64,000 nt of DNA from Symsagittifera roscoffensis (lineage: Eukaryota > Xenacoelomorpha > Acoela > Convolutidae). Under the pieces are notes generated by a model. It saw only the letters and a list, made by a program, of their open reading frames with translations. It did no database searches and had not been told where the DNA came from. Position 1 is the first letter of the stretch; the number at the start of each line of letters is the position of its first letter. The DNA lies in assembly GCF_963678635.1 (NCBI RefSeq), contig NC_087068.1, forward strand, positions 55,336,467-55,400,466. The letters are read 5' to 3'. This document shows, piece after piece, positions 43,150 through 54,389 of the stretch. The position numbers were made by a program, and so were the translations under genes.

Positions 43150-43867
43150 CTAGTCTGGTTCCGATGGTTCCTTCGTTACTCCCGCCTGTTTGTCCGACTC
43201 ACTCGCTTCCGCTGTTGTATCGCCTTTATCTCTTTCGTTCGCTCGTTCGATCTCATCCTCCTCGTCAGTTTCGTCATCGCTGCTCTCCAGCACCCGCCTT
43301 TTCTTTCGCCTTAGGTCCTCTTCGACCATCGATGCACATTTTGTCGCCGCTTTTGTTTTCTCCGTATCCCCCGCATTTTTATTTCCTTCACGGCGAATAG
43401 TCCCCCTTTTTAGCCCTTTCTTCGTCCGCTGCCGATTTAAACGAAACCCCACTTCTCCTAAGTAAAGCTCCTTTATTTAATTGCAACGTATGTGGCGTTA
43501 GTTTTTCTTTTGTCGATGTTAATTTTTTATACCTTCTCGGGTCCTTGGGATCCGTTTTTCCAGTCCTTTGGTAGACTGTGGTGCTCGTTTGCTCTGTCAT
43601 GGTGCTCGTTTTATGCCGTTTCAGCCACTCCGGTGCCTTAGGGTGTGTAAGCTCCACCTCCGCTTCGGCCAACTCGTGTTCGTCCAGCACCCTTGGCATC
43701 TTTCTCAATTCAAGGGCGTACACTAAGTCGCTCCTTTTGTCCCAGTCTAGATTAATCTCCACTGCGGGGAGGCCACTTGCCTCATCTAAACATTGTAAAT
43801 TTTGGTTAATTACGTTCTTCCAAGTTAGGTTTTTGAGCGATGGTGTGCGGCACGAATCGTAGCGCAC
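43150..43867 (-). pseudogene. Integrase C-terminal tail of element 3
   Basis: Two overlapping frames (43388-43867 and 43150-43452) cover the post-core region. First comes the LKNLTW segment homologous to LRNLNW of element 1, then acidic and basic low-complexity sequence (KKRRVLESSDDETDEEDEIE). A frameshift lies near 43455. About 30 residues between the integrase core and this region are deleted compared with element 1. Confidence 0.7.
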
Positions 43868-43963
43868 TTAGCGCGCGCGATATCATTTCTCTAAATTTGT
43901 ATTGTTTACTTTCCCTTAGATACGTTAGGACAAAGTTTTAGATTGAACCAATGGTTCTTTCAG

Positions 43964-44710
43964 TCATTCCCGTCGCAAGGTGGTCATTAACTGGGATTTT
44001 ATTTGTTCGATTCCCTTGTAATTACAAAAATTGAGTATTTCGTTCGAAACGAATCCTGTTGCCTGATCCATATGCAATTTCCTTGGGTGACCGTGCGTAT
44101 TTATGTTTTTCCTTAGGAACTTTAACACATTTTTGGATTTTTTGCTGGAACAAACGATTGCCGACTGTGAGAACGTATCTACCGCTACTAGGACACCGGG
44201 GTCCCAAAAATCCATTTGTACTAGATCATTAGGTTCCCTAGGTACATAAGTATTTACCATGTCATTTTCTTGACAAATTTTCTTTGACAAATTGCTTTTG
44301 GGATTATTTTCTCTGGCGGTATCAATTCAATGTCGGAAGCTGAGCTTTAACTCGGCGGCTGGCCTTGTATTCTATTTACATCTAAATTAAGGTTCACATT
44401 TCCAGATTGGGTTGAGGTATTCACTATAGTATATTGTGGTTTCGGATCTTGTTTTTCGGGAGAGTTACTCGATGACATGTTTCTATTCGATGTCGAATTT
44501 TGATTGAAAACATAAGTTGACTTTACGGACTGAGAACAACGTCTGATTTTCTTGTTTCGTAATTTGCATATTTCCTTCGGTATGCAAATATGCGGTCTCT
44601 GATTGGCTAACCGCTGGTTGTAAGTCATTACGCCCTCTAGTGAGTGCTTTTGCTCACGATTATTATTTGCATATTTTAGTGTTTCTGGCGTTTCATTGGC
44701 TACATCACTA
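43964..44710 (-). pseudogene. Integrase of element 3 (truncated)
   Basis: The core retains VQMDFWDPG (first Asp) and KLHMDQATGF (second Asp followed by Gln, as in elements 1 and 4). The Glu region is visible past a stop (MTERTIGS, near 43965). The HHCC zinc domain is missing: the N-terminal linker (44347-44710) joins the core with only a short bridge. It cannot encode a complete integrase. Confidence 0.75.
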
Positions 44711-44712
44711 CG

Positions 44713-45515
44713 CTATGTGTACAAACATGCTTTTCCGCCCTCTATCGTCGGTTTTTTCCGAATTTGATTTTCTTGACCCCTGGGAATTTTTTCGTCCCTA
44801 GGTTTTAATGCATCATTTTTCATTTGCAATTTTGCGACTGTAAAACTTTCATCGTAGTAGCTTGTTTCTGGCGCCGCTGCAGACAGAAAACGCGACAAGT
44901 AGTCTGCCATTCCCATTTTTGACCCTTGCTTATGTTCGACATTGAAATTGTATGGCAATAACCGATCGTACCATCGGGTAAGTCTACTAAAAAATGTTTT
45001 ATTTCCCTTCAGTGATGAATTTAGTAGGGTTAGTAATGCCTTGTGGTCGGATATAACAGTAAAATAACGTCCTTAAAACTAGCTTCGAAAATGCTCTGTT
45101 GCCAACACGACGGCAAGTAGTTCCAATTTGTTCGTAGAGTATTTTTTCTTCGCCGGGTTAGGTAACTTGACGCGAACAAAATGGGTTGTCAACCGTTGGA
45201 GCCGTACTGCTCTAGCATATCCCCCGGGCCATCATGGCTAGCATTGCATACTATTCTCGTTTCCCGGTAAATGTCAAAATTTTTCAATTCTACTATGTTT
45301 TTGACTAGCGTTTTTAGATGTTGAAATGCATTTTTGCATTCCGATGTCCAAGCACACTCATTGTTTTGGCTCAATAACGGTCGTAACGGCGCGCTAACTT
45401 CGGCGAGTTTTGGTAGAAATTTGTGTAGACTATGCATGGACCTCATTAATGATTTCAGTTGCTTTCTGGTATTGGGGGGTTTTAAATCTTCTACTGCTTG
45501 GGTTTTTCTAACCAA
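44713..45515 (-). pseudogene. RNase H region of element 3
   Basis: The connection domain (SLMRSMHSLHKFLPKLAE) and RNase H are split over frames 45189-45515 and 44713-44958. The first catalytic block reads VCNASHDG instead of VCDASH, so a catalytic Asp is replaced by Asn. The domain ends GMADYLSRF. After TAG at 44713 the same frame is open into the integrase linker. Confidence 0.8.
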
Positions 45516-45551
45516 TGGTGAAAGGCCGTTTTTCCCGATTCGGTAACCTAA

Positions 45552-46202
45552 TCATTCACATTCTGTTTTTTCAAACTTGCATTTTCGTAGTTTTAACGAA
45601 GCGTTTGATACGTCCAATTTCTTTAAAAATTTTTCCACTAATGCAATGTGTTCGATTTTTGTTCCTTTTGATGCAATCAGTATGTCGTCTATAAAAGCGT
45701 TAGCCTGGGGGAATTCTTTAGGCAAATTATCAATGACTTTTTGGAACTCCGCAGGCATTGTTGTGAGCCCGTAAAATCCATTTTTGAAACAATATGTTCC
45801 CATTGATTTTCCCCCGACTATTGAAAAACTACACTGTTCATTAGTTTTTTGATCCAACGCCACTTGTCCGTACGCGTACGTGAAATCCAATGTTGTAAAG
45901 TATACATTCTCTGCTTTTCGTTCTACGATTATTTGACTCATTCCGTCGACTAATTCGTCGATATTTGGAATTTGGTACTTATGTTTGTAAACTTGCTTGT
46001 TGAGTTCTATTGATTCCAATGTCAATTTTACACTTCCGTCCTTTTTAACTGTGATTACTATAGGAGAGACGAAATGTCTGTCTGAACATTTTTGTAGTTT
46101 TATAATATGGCCTTCTATTATCAACCGATGTGTTTCCCTGTCTACTTTATCCTGTAGACTGATTGGCACCCGACGTCCCTTTTGCTGTACCGATTTTAAC
46201 AA
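45552..46202 (-). CDS. pol: Reverse transcriptase of element 3
   Basis: A 216-residue open stretch with QKGRRVPI at the start, TLDFTYAYGQ, GFYGLTTMPAEFQK and the catalytic FIDDILI near 45690. Intact here, but cut from RNase H by a stop near 45550 and from protease by a gap of about 70 bp. Confidence 0.9.
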   Translation of the reverse strand: MLKSVQQKGRRVPISLQDKVDRETHRLIIEGHIIKLQKCSDRHFVSPIVITVKKDGSVKLTLESIELNKQVYKHKYQIPNIDELVDGMSQIIVERKAENVYFTTLDFTYAYGQVALDQKTNEQCSFSIVGGKSMGTYCFKNGFYGLTTMPAEFQKVIDNLPKEFPQANAFIDDILIASKGTKIEHIALVEKFLKKLDVSNASLKLRKCKFEKTECE

Positions 46203-46274
46203 CTCAAAGAATTCGGCCCGTACTTAAGCGTTTCGATTTTTCCCTATTCTGGTAAATAAGTTTGGGTACAACTT

Positions 46275-46925
46275 TCAGAAAAACGTTTTTAGCTTGTCGT
46301 CTCCCTTTGCGTCCTGACTGCTCCCTTCCCCAGATATTCCCATCACTTTCCCCCTTTGAACTAGTTCGAGTCCTAGGGTGTCCATCAGATTGCGCCCAAG
46401 GATTGACTGGTCGTTCCCTGCTATCACCGACACCTGCGCTGGAGCAGACCAGCCGTTTAGTGCCATCGTCACTGCGACCTTCCCCAGTATATGTATTCGA
46501 TTGTTATTGTAGTCCAAATAATCTTCTTGCGATGGTTGTAGTTGAAAGTTTGTTTTACTCAATGTTGCATTTAGGTCTGTCATGCTGAAAATCGTCACGG
46601 GAGATCCACTATCCACCCACGGCGACATTTTTCTCCCGGACACCTCCACTTGAACTCTGGCCCCTGGTATCTTCACCTCCATCACATTCTTCTTCTTGAT
46701 AGACATCACCATGCAGTCATCAGACTCCGACGACGCTGACCCATTCTCCACGTATCCCTGCTGATTCACCCAAGCCACTTGATCTTCCGACGGTGCGATT
46801 TCTACACTATGTGTGCTTTGGTGGTGCTCATTTTCGTCCCTCACCAATCCAACTCGCCCTCGTCCTTTCCACTGGTTAGTTCCTCTTCTAATGTCCCTAC
46901 ATCGAAGTGTCCTAATTTCCCGCAT
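46275..46925 (-). CDS. Protease region of element 3
   Basis: Contains the aspartic protease active site WVDSGSP (about 46600) and the ILGRNLMDTLGL block near 46400. The upstream part is charged linker. It overlaps the end of gag in another frame, with a frameshift at about 46850-46930. Confidence 0.85.
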   Translation of the reverse strand: MREIRTLRCRDIRRGTNQWKGRGRVGLVRDENEHHQSTHSVEIAPSEDQVAWVNQQGYVENGSASSESDDCMVMSIKKKNVMEVKIPGARVQVEVSGRKMSPWVDSGSPVTIFSMTDLNATLSKTNFQLQPSQEDYLDYNNNRIHILGKVAVTMALNGWSAPAQVSVIAGNDQSILGRNLMDTLGLELVQRGKVMGISGEGSSQDAKGDDKLKTFF

Positions 46926-47805
46926 GCGTTACATGTTGATCCCTTGGCAAGACAGTTTGCGATGTGGTCCAGCGTAAAATTCGGTGCGTTGCAATTACAA
47001 CACCTACGGTTATTACTGCCTCCACTACTCGCCCCTGGGGTGTATCCTCCGCGTCCCCCACGTTCTCGACCCCAAAAATAGCCCTGTCCTCTTCTAATTT
47101 TGTTCACCGGTTCCTGCTTGATGCTTATTTGCGGCGCGGACGATGCTGAATTTCCAGTGTAAGCCTTGTATGCGCGTTCGCCTCTTTCGTACGATAATGC
47201 GATCCTGTGGACCTCCTCCGGTAACTTTGTAGACCGCGACAGTTCCCTTTGACACTCGCACTCGCGCATATTCATAATGAAGATATCACGGATGTTTTCG
47301 GCTGCATTCGCGAAATCACATCGTCCGTCTAGTGCGCTAAGCACCGCATGGAATTTTTCAAACGTTTCGCTCTCTCTTTGCTTCCTCTCGTAAAGTAGTC
47401 CTCTTTTGTGTGTTACATTTCTCTCGCGTTTGAAACCATTTTGCATTTCGTCCAGTACTCGTAGGTAACGTTCCGTTTTAATACTGACCGTCGGTTTTCT
47501 TGTTTTGAATATTCTCTGTGCCTCGTCCCCAATGCAGAGATACAAACTCGATTTTAACTTCTTTTCCGCCTCGATTCGGTTCTTCCCGTTGACCTCTTCT
47601 GAGAGCACTGCAATCGCCGCTGCGCTTAGAGCGTTTGCAAAATAAAAGTCGTCCGAATCTATATCGTATTTTGCGATCAAGACCCAGTGAAATTTAATGA
47701 TCCACTCCCCCAATAGGTTGGGGGTTCTGGCGTACGTGCCTCCCAGAACGACAAGATGTTTAGCGGATTTTTTCCTCCTCCTTTTCTTTCCGCTGGCAGC
47801 GCCAT
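46841..47805 (-). pseudogene. gag: gag of element 3 (frameshifted near its start)
   Basis: The ATG at 47805 lies in ATGGCGC next to the 5' LTR. The first 35 codons (MALPAERKGGGKNPL...FW) resemble gag of element 1, then a frameshift in a G run near 47715 leads into the long frame 47713-46841. That frame has EEVNGKNR, the KQRESETFEKFHAVL block and zinc-knuckle residues (CCNCNAPNF...HIANC, then CNACGKLGHF), the last knuckle lacking its final Cys. Confidence 0.85.
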
Positions 47806-47806
47806 A

Positions 47807-48001
47807 TTGAAGATGTAAAACGTGTAGTGTGTAAAGTTAAATTGCAAGGCAACTGTAAGGTATCAAATCTATATTTTACTGCACCGGATTGTTTCAGTTC
47901 ATGCTTGGCAATAGAGATCGCAAGGTCACAGCAGCAGGTCCCCAGACAGAAAGATGACAATGAATATAAACTTAAATAAACTCAAACTGGTCCCTATATC
48001 A
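47807..48001 (-). repeat. 5' LTR of element 3
   Basis: About 195 bp. About ten differences separate it from 42671-42863. The putative primer binding site TGGCGC and the gag ATG follow at 47805-47799. Confidence 0.88.
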
Positions 48002-48100
48002 AGTGTATTCAAAATTTAGAAATTGAGAATGTTTTAGCGAAAAAAATTGTTATCTCTTGAAAAATTATATTTTCCTCTCAAAAACTTATACAGTTTATAT

Positions 48101-49212
48101 CCCGCACCGAAGTTTCTCTGATTATTATCTATTATCTGGCGGTTTTGTGGTCGAACAAAAAATTGTTCTATTAAAAATCAATTATCTGGTGATTTTGTGG
48201 TCGCAGAACAGAAAAATCGATTATATGGAGAAAAAAACTCATTAAAAAACTTTAATTTTATGTTGATTATATTGGAATTATAATAGATTATAAAAGATTC
48301 CCGCACCGAGCGCCCATGGATCATAATCGATTATATTGTCATAATATGGTTTGCAATAAAATGACAAAATAATCGATTATAATCCATTAAAAATGGATTA
48401 TAATCCTAATAATTTTTTGTCAATATAATCCATTATAATCGATTTTAATCCATTATAATGGATTTTTTTGAGGGGTTATTCATGAAATTTACAATTTATT
48501 TAAAATTAACTTATTTCCTGTTTAGTGCAGTTGCTACGTATTACGTTTCATAAATTGATACATTTCAGAACAAAATTTCTATACTTTTTGGTCTCTGTTT
48601 TTAAATTCATCGCAGTTTAACACTTCATTTTACTGTTTTTTTTACCACAAGCTCCCCCCCCCATTTTAAACACCCCCCACCCTCAGTTAAGCCCCCAGTT
48701 CACTACCCCCACCAGTATACTACCCCCCCCCCCCACCCCAGTTTATGCCACTCCCACTATTTACCCTCCCCCAGTTTACCACTTTACCCCCCCCCCCCCC
48801 CCCCGATTTATTTACCCATCCCACGATTATGCCCCCCCAGTTTACAAACCCCCCCCAACTTACCCTACCCCTTCAGTTGGGGGGGGGGGGTAAAAAAGCT
48901 AGAGGGGCCGTTTTTTTATGGCAAAAACAACAGATTTTATTGCAATTTTATGGCAAAAACAATCGATTTTATTGAGATTTCATGGCGATTTCAGGGCAAA
49001 AAAAAAAAGATTTTATTGAGATTATGTGGAGAAAAAAATACATTTTAGTGGAATTACAAGGCAATATATTCTTGATGAAAATAATCTATTTTCTTTCTAT
49101 TATAATAGAAAATGTTGCTTAAATTGGTTACACATAATCGATTATAATGGCAATATTTTCGGCAACATTTTCTCAATATAATCTATTTTTATCCGAGAAA
49201 CTTCGGTGCGGG
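48101..49212. repeat. Inverted-repeat element, CCCGCACCGAAG family, AT-palindrome rich
   Basis: The ends CCCGCACCGAAGTTTCTC and GAGAAACTTCGGTGCGGG define a 1.1-kb non-coding element. The interior has many copies of AATCGATTATAAT and ATTATAATGGAT, plus a C-rich block at 48650-48885 with long C and G runs. An internal CCCGCACCGAGCG at 48301 suggests a nested or rearranged copy. Confidence 0.7.
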
Positions 49213-49689
49213 ATCTCAATTATAGCTGGCCTTTATTTGCTCCCATTACCCAAGCTATCCAAATTACTCCCTGCTACCCCCACCCCTTGTTCAAGCTAAC
49301 CCCTTTCACAATTAGTTTCGGTGGGTTGCAGTGTCGGGGACGGTTGAGACTTCCCTAGAAATACTACAATAATGCCATTAAGAAAAATATCTACAAGGAT
49401 AAAGGTGATATGTATACAATTATAGATAAAGTGATAATTCGTTAATTCAAGATAAGCAAATCGTTTGTAATATTTCAGCAGTGAAAAAAAGTGTCCCGGT
49501 GAGCCGTGAATAACTCACTAACACTGACATGTACTAATTAGCATTAGTAACTTGGATTACACTTGAATATGCTTTAGTGACTTTGAAAACGGATGCTCCG
49601 CCTTATGACAATTCCCCTCCCTGAAAATTAGAACACATTGGGTTTAAAATAAAAGCAGACAAGTTACAACAAGTTTTCAATCAAAGTTC
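49213..49689. other. Non-coding sequence
   Basis: AT-rich, with a short C-rich stretch at 49240-49300. Nothing else recognisable. Confidence 0.5.
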
Positions 49690-52260
49690 GAGAGTTATAT
49701 ATAGATAAAAATTGCACTCTGGATGTTTTCTCCATTCTCATTGGCGACCTTGGCGGGTTTCGAAAAAACTGGCTGAGAAGACTGTACCGGTTGGGCTAGC
49801 TCTCCTGGCGACACTGGTACCTTGTTCAAGTCGACCAAATTGACTGCGTGGCAATACACTCCGAAAATTCTTGTTTGCTTCTTGATACAGTTAAAAGCTC
49901 GTGTTGACTTCTGTGTTTGCGGTTCCGACTGCTGTGATTCTGTGTTTTTTCTATCCACTTGATGCGAAACTCTCTCTGATATAGCCAAAATATTCCCGCC
50001 TTCTTTTTGTAGACTGTCACCACTGATGCTGGTCGAATAACTGCACTCAAGCTGGTTCCTCGAGATCCCTCGAAGTTGCTGATAAAAATTTTGTGCCCTG
50101 ATTTGTTTTTTTTTTCAGGATTATTGAAAAACATATAATCTGACTCCAATTTTTTTTCAGGATTATTGAAAAACATATAATCTGACAGCCAATCCCTCCA
50201 CTGCACTCTCTGAAAACTTTCGAGCATAAGTGTTAGATCAATGATTCATAATTGATCTCACACTTACGCTCCACGGTTCTGCAGGGTTTATCTTTGGCTT
50301 CGGGCTTGTTGACAAGTTTCCGCCCAATTTACTTCTAGTGGATTTCATTGCGCAGATTCTGGCTTCTTCCAATATGAGTCCACCAGAACTAGAAATGACG
50401 CGGAATTATGATGATCGACGATTTCCTCAATTTTCAGTTAGAGCTGATATGATGGCTTTTGATCTGTTAAAACACTTGCCTTGGTGCAAAATCTGTAATA
50501 ATTGTCAAGTTTAGTGCTTTTTGTACTATCTTGAGGTTCATTACATCACCTTTTGTAATTAGAAAAAAATCATCAAAGAACTAATCGTTTTCCGAATGTC
50601 ATCAAACTTCAATCGCCTTTGGAAATTCTATAGGCGTATCTGTCAGTCTGTGAAATCTGTTCTGAATTTGTATGTGCTGTTAGACAACCCGCATAAAATA
50701 CAGAAACTACAAGGTTTGCTGAGAGTGATTTCCAAGCTCTGATGACTGAAAACTTATTTTAGGTCTAGTTAAGCGAGCCAAACTTCTGCTGAATGCGATG
50801 AGATGATTTGAGCTGCGGAGTCTGACAGTTCTAGTATGATAAACATTTGAAACTTTCCTTAAGCTTCTGATCATTCATTGCAGTAGGGTCCCTTGTTAAT
50901 TTCCTTGACCAATTATTTTTCTCGCTGTTATCACTACTAGAGCTAACAGACCACTAGTTCAAAAGTCTAATTTTACAAATTGACCATCTTTATCACTTTC
51001 TCTTGTTTTTGTATCAGAATTTCTTCATTTTTTATGATAAGGTACTGATGGTGATTTGGAAAATGAATGATTTCGTTTAAGCCGGTTAAAAATGCCGTTT
51101 TACTTTCAGACATAAAATTGTTGCAGCCTTTTTCAAATGAAAGGTTCCGAATTTTCTTATACTTCATTCACTGTAGCCACGGTACTGGGAGGTTTCTAAT
51201 GTATCTTCGCAATTCCTTAATTCGGTCATAAGGTCTATTTCTAGCCGTCAACTTTACATTTTTTCGATTCATGAAACTTTTGCTCTTTTCTTGACCAAAC
51301 CACTTGAAAAATCTCTAATTAACGTTGCAAACAACTTAATCGGTTTGTGAATATATTTCAATAGGCTGTAGAAATGGGAGACTCCTGATTACACAATCAT
51401 CTCGCAGTCTGACTCTTTTGCATTAGTGTCTCTGCCGTTTTTTTTCGATGATTGAAGTGGCTATCATATATCAATGGTTCAGATAAATAGTGATTTGTAC
51501 ACTCTGATAGTGACTCTTTCGCAATTTTTTTAAAACTTTTTCTGCACTGATTACCTCAAGATGGTTAACAATTTTTTCATGTCAGGGTACTTCTTGGATT
51601 TTGACTTCTGGCTTTTTCGGTTTGCCGATTGATTCAATAGACTCTTCTTCTTTTTCTTTTTCTTCTTCTTGTTCTTCTTCATCTTCTTCTTTTTCTTTTC
51701 TTTTTCTTCTTCTTGTTCTTCTTATTCTTTTCTTCTTCTTTTTCTTCTTCTTCTTTTTCTTCTTCTTCTTCTTCTTCTTCTTTTTCTTCGTCTTCTTCTT
51801 CTTCTTCTTCTTCTTCTTCTTCTTTTTCTTCATCTTCTTCTTCTTCTTCTTCTTTTTCTTCTTCTTCTTTTTCTTCTTCTTCTTCTTCTTCTTCTTCTTC
51901 TTCTTCTTTTTCTTCTTCTTCTTCTTCTTCTTCTTCTTGTGATACGGACTTTCTTAGAAGAGTGGCTTGATTTCCCAAAGAACTTACAATTGGCTGTACG
52001 GGCGTCATTTCTATGTCTATCTTCAGCCGTGAGTTTGTTGCTTCAAAACTAACGGAGTTTTTTAGTTTTGGGGTTTCTGATTAATCTTATAACTTTGTTT
52101 TTTTTTACTGGATTGACGTGATAGGCTCTTGTTTCACTTAAATAAAGGTTTAAGGTGAGTTTCCGTGTGCTTTGGTAATCTCTGTAAAACGTTGGCTTTG
52201 GCGCAGCTCTTTTCTGTAAAAGTGCTGTTTTTGAAGTACCTCATGCTCTCTCTCCCAAGT
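49690..52260 (-). pseudogene. Relic Ty3-like element 5 (gag, RT, RNase H traces)
   Basis: On the minus strand, gag C-terminal and zinc-knuckle traces lie at 51960-52200. RT traces lie at 50560-50900 (an LDLK block, then TYKFRTDF equivalent to TYRFLTGF of element 4). The RNase H end is at 50000-50230 (RVQWRDWLSDYMFF equivalent to SRLTRWVDRLLPYQF). It is full of stops and shifts. A 42-bp tandem duplication (SDYMFFNNPEKK twice) lies within the RNase H part. No LTRs were identified. Confidence 0.6.
51643..51940. repeat. (TTC)n/(GAA)n microsatellite inside a gag relic
   Basis: About 300 bp of TTC with scattered TTT interruptions. Flanking words GATTCAATAGACTC and TGTGATACGGACT match the homologous relic at 54575-54620, where only about 30 bp of purine/pyrimidine-biased sequence separates them. 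Open frames on both strands through it are artefacts. Confidence 0.92.
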
Positions 52261-53106
52261 GATGGACGTCTCTGAAATTACTTTCCCTTTTTTAGTGGTA
52301 CACGTTACAGACCTGTTCTGTCATCAGATGTTACGATTGAATGCCGATACTACACGCCATACGACAACAAAAAACTGAGGAGGACGACAAAGATGGGGAT
52401 GGGTGCGGGATAGGGGATGGGAATTTAAATTTGGAGGAGGGGTGGAAGTAATTTAGAAGAGGAGACTGAAATGGGATTGGATGTGGGCTTAACGTGGTAT
52501 GCTGGAGTCGAGTGAAATCATTTAATTTTTTGTATGGAGTTTTTGTCATTCTAAAAGGGGTGTAGAAAAGGCTTTGGGAAGATGTGTGATTAAAAAAATT
52601 AGAGCAGATGTCGAACTTCGGGTTGCAGTTAGGGGAAAATACAGTGCCATGGAATTGTTCGTGGTTTCACTTTTTGAGCATGCTACAAAAAAAAGCAATC
52701 ATTTTACATCTACAGGCATGATTCCTATTTTGTTGCCTGTACTTAGCCATTTGAAAAAAATGCGATTATAACGCATTCTAACAGATTTATTACAACTTAA
52801 TTTTTCTCCACATGACTTTCGATTTTTAGTAGCCATCTTTCACAACCTTGTTTACCAATCTGAAATCCTGATTTTAATTAAAAGGAAACATTTCACTTAT
52901 GGTCATTGTTTTGTTATGCCTGTTTAAAAGAAGCTAATTTAGGATTCACAAGAACAGTAGTAATATGAATAATGAGGTATCATTCCTGAGTTCACTATTT
53001 GCTTCATGCAAACAGCTAATTTGTATCTTTCGGCATCTAACCAGTAAAATTTACCACACTGTTAATAAGATTTTAAAAAAGATATTTTGAAATGGTTTTA
53101 GTAGAG
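52261..53106. other. Non-coding flank shared with 55100-56120 and 63240-63560
   Basis: G-rich AGGGGATGGGAATT-type segment followed by AT-rich sequence. Diverged homologues occur at 55130-56120 and, beyond element 4, at 63240-63560. No gene is seen. Confidence 0.55.
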
Positions 53107-54075
53107 ACACCTGCACTCAGTAAAAACAGAAAATAATAGATTACAAAGAATTTTTATTGTCAGTCCCCATAAATTTCATAAATTAATTGATTATTTGTAA
53201 TTTTTTTCCTCAAATTTCATTGAATTATAATCATTTATAGTGGATTATAATCGATTATTAATCAGCAAAAGTCATCGTTTCATTTCGTTTTATTTTTGTT
53301 TTGTTTTGTGCGCTTTTCTTTGGTTACCGAACTAAAAGAAACCGTAAACTTGTACTCATAGCCAGGGGCGTCCGATACCACCCTCTGCGATTAGAACCCC
53401 TGCCGACCTTGAAATATCCATTTTTGGTGACGGAGCCTAAAAATTTTCTATTGTCAAATTGTCTGCGCCGGAGGCAAACTTTTGAAAAAACAGGCCAAAT
53501 AAAGCATTTTTTTGGTCAAAACTTTCCAAAAGTGCCTAAAACGCCTTTTTGTCCTGTTTTTTCAAAACTCTGCCTGCAGCTTAGAAAAACTAACAAAAAT
53601 GGGGTCTTTTTAGTGCTTTTAGAAAACTCGGAGAATCAATTTGGTCAATCTAAAAAAAGTCGACAAAATTTTCAACAATTTTCCGAAAATCCGACGCTCC
53701 CTCGAGAAAATCTTAGATCTGCCCCTGCTTTTATCTTAAATTTTAAAAAAATTTGATTTTTACTGTGTTTATGCAGAATAGCTAAATTATAATCCATTAT
53801 AATTGATTTTTTTTGTGAAATTTTATTTTGATAGAAAAAGGGATCATAATCTATTATAATAGATTATAAGAAATAATAAGAGATTTTCGTAAAAATTATA
53901 ATCAATTATAATTGATTATAATTTATTTAAATGCCACCAAAAACTTTATCATTATAATTGATTATAAATCGTTTTAACATCTAAAATTGGCGCTTATAAT
54001 TAATTTTAGTTTTGCTAAAAGTACAATTATAATTATAATATAATCAATTTTTGTCTCTTTTTACTGAATTTTTGT
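53107..54075. repeat. AT-rich insertion with nested hAT-like MITE
   Basis: Comparison with the paralogous flank at 63530-63610 shows this block as an insertion between GTTTTAGTAGAGAC and TTGACGCTAGCCATT. The ends share inverted CAGTAAAAA / TTTTTACTG. The interior has ATAATCGATTATAAT-type palindromes. A CAGGGGCG...GCCCCTG element is nested at 53363-53727. Confidence 0.5.
53363..53727. repeat. hAT-like MITE relic, CAGGGGCGG family
   Basis: The ends CAGGGGCGTCCG and TCTGCCCCTG, and an interior AAAACTCGGAGAATCAATTTGG, match the family. Imperfect 8-bp flanks (CTCATAGC / CTTTTATC). Confidence 0.6.
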
Positions 54076-54389
54076 CTCTTCTTGACGCTAGCCATTCGCG
54101 TTATAGAGTGAATTGTCACTTTCCGTCGTTATTACCTTTTCCTCTTGGTGCTCTCAGTAGTTCCAGATTTCTTTGCAAAATGAATTGCTCAGGCACGTTT
54201 AATTGTCACAGAGTCCGAGATCTGCTGTTATTTTAATTCTTTTTTTTTAGTTTTGAGAAAAAATAGATCTAGAAAAACTTCATAAAAAACTTGAATTGAT
54301 GGATTTCATAGTAGGATGCAATGACTGCTCAATGTCTCCTTCTCTAGATATGACATTTTATTTTTATTTTTAGTGTATCTGCCGTTTAT

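Larger units (their letters stand above)
35980..44034. repeat. Tandem segmental duplication, copy 2 (about 8 kb)
   Basis: Repeat of 27994-35978 with the extra 70 bp at about 43394-43463 retained. The right boundary lies inside the integrase of element 3, which continues uninterrupted past 44034, so copy 2 keeps the original right flank. Confidence 0.95.
42671..48001 (-). mobile_element. Ty3/gypsy-like LTR retrotransposon, element 3
   Basis: A 5.3-kb element on the minus strand, with 5' LTR 47807-48001 and 3' LTR 42671-42863 (about 5 percent diverged). AGTGT flanks both sides (42665-42669 and 48002-48006, with one extra G at the low side), fitting a 5-bp target duplication. It has gag, protease, RT, RNase H and a truncated integrase, broken by several frameshifts and deletions. 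It is older than elements 1 and 4 and older than the tandem duplication that copied its 3' end. Confidence 0.9.

Noticed and set aside
50270-50400. Exon-like stretch on the minus strand (acceptor TTTCTAG, donor AGCGTAAGT, phase as in host exons)
   Set aside because: It lies inside the decayed Ty3-like relic between RT and RNase H traces and shows no FN3 features. Splice-like words are expected by chance.
51582-52052. Long open frames of poly-Lys, poly-Glu, poly-Ser and poly-Phe
   Set aside because: They are six-frame readings of a TTC/GAA microsatellite, not genes.
53301-53756. 151-residue ORF as a gene
   Set aside because: It runs through a hAT-like MITE relic (ends CAGGGGCG/GCCCCTG) and has no recognisable protein features.
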